In this document: piece after piece, positions 58,570 through 64,000 of the stretch | Position numbering within the stretch: the stretch's first letter is position 1 | How the letters are laid out: every line of letters begins with the position of its first letter | NCBI RefSeq assembly: GCF_024733565.1 | Contig: NZ_JANIOC010000009.1 | Span: 1 to 64,000, forward strand | Length of the DNA: 64,000 nucleotides | Direction: 5' to 3' | Origin: Rossellomorea sp. SC111 | Lineage (GTDB): Bacteria > Bacillota > Bacilli > Bacillales > Bacillaceae_B | Made by a program: the position numbers and the translations under genes | The notes under the pieces: generated by a model | The model's input: the letters and a program-made list of their open reading frames with translations, nothing else | The model's database searches: none | What the model was told of the DNA's origin: nothing

Positions 58570-60507
58570 TCAATCCGCGCCGGCACCTCCACCACCGCCG
58601 CCGTCAAATCCTCCGCCTCCTCCGGAAAATCCACCATCAGAGGAACCGGAAGACGTACTCGGAGGGGGACCGCTCCACTTCCATGAATTCGTCAAAAACT
58701 CATGAGGATCCTGGCCCGATAGGATAAGGGCAGTCAGGGGGGCGGCTGAAAACACCGTATTGTCTTCCATGCTTGCACCCGTCATCCTTTTCAGTTTCCT
58801 CTTTCGTTCAAACAGGAGGGTCCGGATCATCCACTTTTCCATCTCCTCCCCGCTTCCTTTCGGGTACCCTTCTCTCTTCACCTGTTTCCGGAATCTGCCG
58901 ATGCCCGCTTTCACATCAAGTGCCGCTCCCGACAACGTATGGCGAGGGACGAAGAATAAGAGAAATAAGGTTATTAAAAGGCATAAAAACAGAAGGAAGA
59001 AGGAGGTTTCATCCTTGAGTTGAGCAATTGCAAAAAATGAAATTACACCAAAAACAAGTGCCGGCCACTTCTTTTCATTCTTCCACCATAGTAATACAAG
59101 GGACCCACAACCAATGATTCCATAAAACCACATGGCAAACATCGATTTCGTGTCAAAGTGATAGGCACATAAAGTTCCAAGCACAACAGAAAGTGGTGCA
59201 AGCTTCGTAACGAAGTGGAACCACCGGTCATGCAGAAGTCCCGCTTCCTTGGCCTCTTTCAAAACTTCGGCAAACCATTCTCTTTCCTGCTCCTTCAGTG
59301 ACTTGACTTTTGTATGATACTTTTTCACATGGCGGCTGAGATCTTTCTCACTCTTTGTCGCCCCAGCAAGATCGGTCATGGCAAAGGATGCGGAACCGTT
59401 CTTTCCTCTTCTTTTAAAAATCCAGGACACCAGCTTTTCTTCGATCGTCGATAATTGACCTTCAGAGGTCAAGGTAAAGAACAAGGTCTCATCCGGTGAC
59501 CGGGCATCACTGAGAAAACGAGTGGTCGTTTTCTGTCTGCGGACCGTTGCCTTCCCTCTTTCCACCAAGGAGTACAACCCTGCCATCAATGCTCCATGGG
59601 TGAACTTCCCCCGCCTATGGACCATATATAAAAGAAGAGGATCCGACTCGAGTACATCCCTCGTTCTCCCACTGCCTTTTATTCTGCCTATTAAGAATCC
59701 AAGCATCATGATGAATAAAACTGTACCTAAAGTAAGTGCGAGCCCACCCAGCACTTTATTGTATGTTTTCATTTGTGCTTCCCTGTGAGCGGCAAGGGCC
59801 ACACGGTCTTCTTCTTCCTGAATGGCCGCTTCCAACGATTTCGGAGCCGCGTTTTTTTTCTGCTGACTCATGACTGAAGAAGGGAAGAGCACCCGAGTTT
59901 CCGTTAAAGAATACATGGCTGAAACAGGGGTTGTAAAGCGCACCACCTCTGGTCCCTTCTCCTCCACCTTCCCCTTTGGATCGTGAAAGAAAGCATGATA
60001 CTCCGCCGGGTCGAGTTTTTCAGGAAAAACGAAATCAATTGTTACATTATGTAAATCAATATCATGATTGCTATCTGTTCCGAAAAAAGGAACCGTTACA
60101 TCGCTGTATGAGTCATACGATTTCACGGCATCCTTCAGTTCATATGCAAATAAAATGGTCTTTGTGGCGTCCTCCACGGGGAATGGTGAACGATACGTAC
60201 CATCCTCCCGTTTCACATCAAGTTGACGGATATCCCCATTCTCGATGAAGCCAAGCTCCGCCTCATCATTGATCAGTTCAGAGGCTTTAAACCACTGCAC
60301 TCCCGCATGATGATCCTCATGGATGGCCCTCCTGACACTCTTATACTTTCCATCGAACGTGTACGTGAACAATTCATTGACCAGCAGATTCCCATTCGGC
60401 TGGATCCACGCACGGATCTGTACTTCATCGATACTATAAGACTTTGCATAAGCCGTCTGTCCAAAGGAGAAGAGCAGGATAAATAGGATGGCTAATTTCT
60501 TGAACAT
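58570..60507 (-). CDS. DUF2207 domain membrane protein
   Basis: The 645-residue protein has a signal peptide (~1-21, ending AYA), an extracytoplasmic DUF2207 domain (~23-225: YSIDEVQIRAWIQPNGNLLV), one helix (~252-275), a cytoplasmic region, then a group of helices (~425-515) and a low-complexity Gly-rich C-terminus (GGFSGGGGGFDGGGGGG). This layout and the Gly-rich tail are standard for the family; its function is not established. It starts the minus-strand run 58570-57229, with the next gene 31 bp away. Confidence 0.9.
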   Translation of the reverse strand: MFKKLAILFILLFSFGQTAYAKSYSIDEVQIRAWIQPNGNLLVNELFTYTFDGKYKSVRRAIHEDHHAGVQWFKASELINDEAELGFIENGDIRQLDVKREDGTYRSPFPVEDATKTILFAYELKDAVKSYDSYSDVTVPFFGTDSNHDIDLHNVTIDFVFPEKLDPAEYHAFFHDPKGKVEEKGPEVVRFTTPVSAMYSLTETRVLFPSSVMSQQKKNAAPKSLEAAIQEEEDRVALAAHREAQMKTYNKVLGGLALTLGTVLFIMMLGFLIGRIKGSGRTRDVLESDPLLLYMVHRRGKFTHGALMAGLYSLVERGKATVRRQKTTTRFLSDARSPDETLFFTLTSEGQLSTIEEKLVSWIFKRRGKNGSASFAMTDLAGATKSEKDLSRHVKKYHTKVKSLKEQEREWFAEVLKEAKEAGLLHDRWFHFVTKLAPLSVVLGTLCAYHFDTKSMFAMWFYGIIGCGSLVLLWWKNEKKWPALVFGVISFFAIAQLKDETSFFLLFLCLLITLFLLFFVPRHTLSGAALDVKAGIGRFRKQVKREGYPKGSGEEMEKWMIRTLLFERKRKLKRMTGASMEDNTVFSAAPLTALILSGQDPHEFLTNSWKWSGPPPSTSSGSSDGGFSGGGGGFDGGGGGGAGAD

Positions 60508-60540
60508 ATGCTTTACTCCTCCTCATTAAAAGATCAGGAC

Positions 60541-61064
60541 TTATGGTAAAAAGAACCTTCTCACTTCATTCCAATTCTCCACGCGTACATACCCTAACTC
60601 ATACCGGTTATGAGGAGCTGAAAATAATATCCCCTCTCCCATAAAGTCTTTAAAATGCCTTGGGCTGTCGTCTATTAAGTAGTCAGCATGAATAATGCTT
60701 TTGTTACCGCAGAAGACAAATTGTAAGTCTGATAGAAACGGGAAATGTTCTTTTAGCCATTCGTATTTTGCCGTAAAAGAAGTAGGATGTTCCATTGCCG
60801 CAGTCGTGATGTAAATTTCATAGGATTCACTCAGCTCTTTGATCACTTCCTGACTCCCTTCCATTACTTCTAAATCCCTAAAGAACGTCGGGTCATCTAT
60901 ATAAGCAAGGATGTCATCGGCATCATGGGGACGGACTTTCCAAATTCTTGTACCAGTAAGTCCTCTGGAGTCAAGCTTTCGTTATATTTCTCATTAAATA
61001 GATTCAGGTGCTTTTTATGTAAGTCAACGATTACTTCATCCATATCAATGGCTATCCTTTTCAT
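60541..61064 (-). pseudogene. 5'-nucleotidase (NT5C type, HAD fold), frameshifted
   Basis: ATG 61064 opens MKRIAIDMDEVIVDLHKKHL, with the HAD nucleophile motif DMDEV, and runs to about 60958. From there the family sequence continues in another frame (TGTRIWKVRPHDADDILAY, then DDPTFFRDLEVMEGSQEV) to the end at 60541, including YLIDDSPRHF. Adding one base in GACTTACTGG restores a protein of about 174 residues. Intact relatives dephosphorylate nucleoside monophosphates. ATGA overlap with the GNAT gene supports the start. True mutation or sequencing slip cannot be told apart. Confidence 0.82.
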
Positions 61065-61639
61065 ACGTCCCCCTCCCTTTGGAGAAGATATTCTTCCCGG
61101 AGAAGTCCATACACCGCACAGTCCTTGTACTGATCCTTTGCATTTCTGATCATATGCCGGATGACGCCTTCCTGCTTCATCCCGGCTTTTTCCATGATCC
61201 TCCCTGATGCCGGATTATCCGTATTATGGGCAGCGGATAGTTTGTGTACGTTCATGTGGGTAAAGGCAAATTCCACCACGGCTTTCAACGCCTCGGTCCC
61301 GTACCCCTTATTCCACCAGTCATATCCAATGGAATAACTAACCTCACAATTACCTGTGGTTAAGTCAAAATCATATAAATCAATCTCTCCAATCAGGTCA
61401 CGTCCATCATTGAGCTCGATTCCCCAGTGACAAACCTCTTTCGAATCGTACGCATTTACAATCTTCTCCAACCGCAACTTTGTTTCGGCCCCGGTCTTGA
61501 GTGCCGGACTGACTCGATGATCGGAAATCCGTTCGTCAGAAAGCCAGTGATCAAAGGCACTTCGCGTATCGTCCATGCGCATCTTTCGCAGAGTTAATCG
61601 ATTGGTTTTTAAAGCGGGGGTTCCATTAAAGTAAATCAT
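61061..61639 (-). CDS. RimJ/RimL-type GNAT N-acetyltransferase
   Basis: The 192-residue protein begins TPALKTNRLTLRKMRMDD, as in the RimJ/RimL/SpeG group. The acetyl-CoA-binding loop is YDWWNKGYGTEALKAVVEFAF (cut at ~110-130), followed by KLSAAHNTDNPASGRIMEKAGM. Members acetylate protein N-termini, polyamines or antibiotics; target unknown. Its stop overlaps the start of the damaged nucleotidase gene. Confidence 0.88.
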   Translation of the reverse strand: MIYFNGTPALKTNRLTLRKMRMDDTRSAFDHWLSDERISDHRVSPALKTGAETKLRLEKIVNAYDSKEVCHWGIELNDGRDLIGEIDLYDFDLTTGNCEVSYSIGYDWWNKGYGTEALKAVVEFAFTHMNVHKLSAAHNTDNPASGRIMEKAGMKQEGVIRHMIRNAKDQYKDCAVYGLLREEYLLQREGDV

Positions 61640-61668
61640 GCGTCACTCCGATCTAAAACAGACTTTCG

Positions 61669-61983
61669 TTACAAATAGGTCACCATCATCACTACAAAAC
61701 TGATCATTGTAAATAAAAGGACACCATAAAACACTGAACCTACATTGGATTTCAGCTCATTATCCTTCTGAATCTTCCACCCTGCCTGACTTGCTCCGAG
61801 TGTGGCATTTTTAGATAATGCACCGCCACTGCTGTTGAAAAAGAAAAGCCCAACTGTTAATCCGAGACCGATGAAAAAGCTCCATTCTCCAAAGGAAAAT
61901 GAGAACAGAAGGCTTCCAATCCAAATGGCAACGGCGAGGATCACGGCCGTCACGATTGACGTTCGTGTGATAAATTTTTTCAT
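61669..61983 (-). CDS. DUF5316-like small membrane protein
   Basis: The 104-residue protein has three hydrophobic segments (~8-28, ~32-50, ~83-103) and the central NSSGGALSKNATLGASQAGW typical of the DUF5316 family. AAGGGGGAA lies before the ATG. Function unknown. It is 29 bp upstream of the GNAT gene and may be cotranscribed. Confidence 0.7.
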   Translation of the reverse strand: MKKFITRTSIVTAVILAVAIWIGSLLFSFSFGEWSFFIGLGLTVGLFFFNSSGGALSKNATLGASQAGWKIQKDNELKSNVGSVFYGVLLFTMISFVVMMVTYL

Positions 61984-62106
61984 TACGATTCCCCCTTGTA
62001 TTATTCATACTTACGTTTGAGATAGGGAGAAGTTTCAATTTTCAGTCAAAATAAGACAGCTAACCTGTCCAAGAGGTTGGATTTCAAGTTGTCTTTCTTC
62101 ATTTTG

Positions 62107-62922
62107 TCACCTCTTTAGTAAGAACGATTTTGAAGGCAGCTCGGTAAGCTCCTCCATCGTACATTCACTGTTTTCATTCATATACCATTCAACCAGGTAA
62201 TAGCCTATAGAATATCCACCCCAAAAAGGGAGTTGCAATTCTTTATTCCCAAACATGTAAGAATCTGTTCTCTTCCCTTTATCATGGATGTGATGCCTAA
62301 ACGTTGTCTCCCACAGTTGTTGTGCTTCTTTTTCTGAGAGAACACTTTTATAAGGGCCCAGGAAAGCATCACCCAATTCAATTCTTACAAAGTGCTCAGC
62401 CAATCCTTCTAAAACTAATCGGTCCAGCAAGGTCTCATTTCCTTCGGTCATATTGTGTTTACTCATTCTCCAGTGATGATGGTACTCGTGAAAAATCACC
62501 GACTTCAATGTGTCTCTTACACCTTCATCGGCTGCCACGATAAAGCACATTTGGCCGTTCCATTCTGTATAGGCAGATATTCCTCCAAGCTTCTCTTTCA
62601 CAAATTCATCATGCTGATCTAAGATCAACAACTCAAATTGAATCGGTTTTTCTGACGGATATGTTGCTTGTAATCTTGTCAATTCGGATTGAATATAAGA
62701 CTCATAATCACATAGACTTATTCTATCTAATTGCTGCTGTAAAGAATCCACATTTGAATAAAGATCAAACATTCCGAGAAACATTCTGGTATTAAGCTCC
62801 TCTTTTTGAAGCTGGAACGTTTCCATGAAGAGCTTTTCTCTATCTATTGTCACATCTACCTTTGTCTGGTCAAGAAAGCGTTTCATCTGAGTCAACCTAG
62901 GTAATTTTTCTACTGAACTCAC
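62107..62922 (-). CDS. DUF2268-family putative zinc metalloprotease
   Basis: The 271-residue protein (GTG 62922 behind AAGGAG) carries the zincin motif HEYHH (His145, Glu146, His149) in VIFHEYHHHWRM and a downstream LVLEGLAEHF that supplies the third ligand. This is the DUF2268 (YjaZ-like) pattern. No signal peptide is seen, so it likely acts in the cytosol. The C-terminus, GYYLVEWYMNEN, packs behind the active site in the family. Substrate unknown. Confidence 0.85.
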   Translation of the reverse strand: MSSVEKLPRLTQMKRFLDQTKVDVTIDREKLFMETFQLQKEELNTRMFLGMFDLYSNVDSLQQQLDRISLCDYESYIQSELTRLQATYPSEKPIQFELLILDQHDEFVKEKLGGISAYTEWNGQMCFIVAADEGVRDTLKSVIFHEYHHHWRMSKHNMTEGNETLLDRLVLEGLAEHFVRIELGDAFLGPYKSVLSEKEAQQLWETTFRHHIHDKGKRTDSYMFGNKELQLPFWGGYSIGYYLVEWYMNENSECTMEELTELPSKSFLLKR

Positions 62923-62960
62923 TTTACGTTCTCCTTACTTCAGGTAATATTCGATGTTTT

Positions 62961-63383
62961 CTAAAATTCCACAAAAAACGGATGCTTTTCCTCATTCAAA
63001 CAGAGCTCGATCCGCTCTCTGAAATTCGAATGCGTCACCATTTTGAGTGCCTCTTCAATCGAAAAAAATCCAACCTCCAGACTTTCAGGAGAAGTAGTCG
63101 GCACTCCCCCAACGGGCTTAGCTAGAAATAGGGTATTGCAGATGGACCTCTTCACATTTTGAAATACCCCACAAAACGCTACGATTTCAACTTCAATACC
63201 CGACTCCTCTTTCGTCTCCCTGATCGCTGCGTCTTTTAACGACTCCCCTTCTTCCACTTGACCACCGGGCATTTCCCAACCACGCCTAGGTCCTTTAATT
63301 AATAGGATTTCCTGGTTTTCATTCATGACGATCGTAGCCGCTGAAACGATATGTTTTGGCGGTGTGTATGTTTGTTGTGTCAT
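62961..63383 (-). CDS. Nudix hydrolase
   Basis: The 140-residue protein has a full Nudix box at residues 41-63 (Gly41, Glu47, then REtkEEsGI at 55-63), preceded by GWEMPGGQ. Nudix enzymes hydrolyse nucleoside diphosphate derivatives, removing oxidised nucleotides or signalling compounds. Substrate not predictable. AGGGGG precedes the ATG. Single gene, 38 bp downstream of it lies the protease start on the same strand. Confidence 0.92.
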   Translation of the reverse strand: MTQQTYTPPKHIVSAATIVMNENQEILLIKGPRRGWEMPGGQVEEGESLKDAAIRETKEESGIEVEIVAFCGVFQNVKRSICNTLFLAKPVGGVPTTSPESLEVGFFSIEEALKMVTHSNFRERIELCLNEEKHPFFVEF

Positions 63384-63500
63384 TATTTTTCCCCCTCCAT
63401 AAAAATAGGAGCTTACCTATCACGATAAACCCCGGATACCCAAAAACCTTTATTCATGGACCAAATGAGAATGTTGGCGCCTTTATGAATCTCCCCTTAC

Positions 63501-63896
63501 TTAAATAGGCTGACCCTTTTCAGCCGTCGTGAAAAATGCACCTTTCACATAAATCGTATAAATTAAGACAATGACCGAAAAAACAAGATTACCTAGAAAG
63601 GGTTGCTCAGGTTGATTTGTCACTAATACTGAACTAATTAAAGCAAACAGCACTGAGTACGAGACGAACAACCAAAATCCCCATCTTTTCAATCTCATGT
63701 ACCCATATACCATCAATAGAGAAAACAGTGCCAATACTATTCTCATCATCCGTTCAGGCAGGATCGATACACCAAAACGTTCCGAAATGCTGATGGCGTC
63801 CGAACCAGCCTGATAAAAAATGGCCGTGAATAACAGAACCACCGCTCCAAAAATATAGAAATATCCTATGATAGATACACCTAAAGGTCTTTTCAT
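63501..63896 (-). CDS. Hypothetical four-helix membrane protein
   Basis: From ATG 63896 (GGAGG six bases upstream) the 131-residue protein has four hydrophobic helices (~6-28, ~50-66, ~72-92, ~100-120), with MKRPLGVSIIGYFYIFGAV at the start and a pattern (P-L-G-V-S-I-I-G) seen in small Bacillus membrane proteins. Function unknown. The remaining 104 bp to the window end hold no further gene. Confidence 0.7.
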   Translation of the reverse strand: MKRPLGVSIIGYFYIFGAVVLLFTAIFYQAGSDAISISERFGVSILPERMMRIVLALFSLLMVYGYMRLKRWGFWLFVSYSVLFALISSVLVTNQPEQPFLGNLVFSVIVLIYTIYVKGAFFTTAEKGQPI

Positions 63897-64000
63897 CCAT
63901 TCCCTCCATTCCACGGTTTGAGGTCACTTCCCCCACTACCAATTATGTCAAAATAAACCAAAACACTCAATCATTATTTCCATTATATGAGGCTCATTCA

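Noticed and set aside
63440-63495. Seventh GGATCAT-type array
   Set aside because: There are ATG/TCC fragments (TTCATGGACC, TTTATGAATC) but their spacing does not follow a 20-nt period.

Overview
The window reads as a stretch of chromosome from a spore-forming, aerobic Bacillaceae bacterium (Bacillus sensu lato, Rossellomorea-like; the genus is inferred, not proven). Evidence: a GerA-type spore germination receptor operon, a caa3-type cytochrome c oxidase operon with the cytochrome c domain fused to subunit II, PerR-type boxes in front of katG and ahpCF, a SigB-type promoter ahead of KGG stress proteins, a class F sortase with its own substrate, and many short Bacillaceae membrane-protein genes preceded by AGGAGG Shine-Dalgarno sequences. 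I see no rRNA, tRNA, CRISPR array, prophage or plasmid module. The only transposon trace is the tail of an IS3-family element at the left edge.

Layout. 0-2.5 kb: IS tail, a frameshifted LysE exporter with its XRE-cupin regulator, and a YitT membrane protein. 2.5-10.4 kb (minus strand): alpha/beta hydrolase, APH-like kinase, RidA, AlkD-like protein, then a gerA-gerC-gerB receptor operon with a small divergent two-helix protein. 10.8-17.8 kb: katG, an ArsR-like regulator coupled to psd, two small DMT exporters flanking a Crp/Fnr regulator, and a DJ-1/PfpI protein. 17.8-30.3 kb: DUF3231, a TetR-MFS pair, ahpC-ahpF, a PP2C-like phosphatase, a Dph6-like ATP pyrophosphatase, and small stress, membrane and regulatory genes including a PAS-STAS protein. 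30.5-37 kb: ctaCDE plus a small fourth gene, two tandem KGG stress proteins and an MFS exporter. 37-52.4 kb: tightly overlapping small membrane-protein operons, a class D beta-lactamase, a MocR regulator, a thioesterase, LysR, methyltransferase and GNAT genes, and the sortase F/surface protein pair. 52.7-57 kb: an ATP-grasp enzyme translationally coupled to a chemoreceptor behind a SigD-type promoter, then a NERD protein. 57-64 kb (minus strand): HAM1-type pyrophosphatase, DUF2207, a broken 5'-nucleotidase, GNAT, a DUF2268 protease, a Nudix hydrolase and small membrane proteins.

Themes. Oxidative stress defence is prominent (katG and ahpCF, both with PerR-like boxes). Many neighbouring genes overlap by ATGA, pointing to translational coupling. 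Several reading frames are damaged or start oddly: two one-base frameshifts, one in-frame UGA, and two genes whose best Shine-Dalgarno sits before ATT/ATC.

The most unusual content is non-coding. (1) Arrays of degenerate units with an almost exact 20-nt period lie just after the 3' ends of genes, always oriented the same way relative to the upstream gene. (2) A second family of ~24-nt palindromes occurs in clusters, one of which appears to have split a terminator. (3) A dispersed GGGAC-based motif (GGGACAGGTCCC or GGGACGGACCT) recurs at gene junctions and inside genes in several reading frames. I cannot name a described system for any of these.
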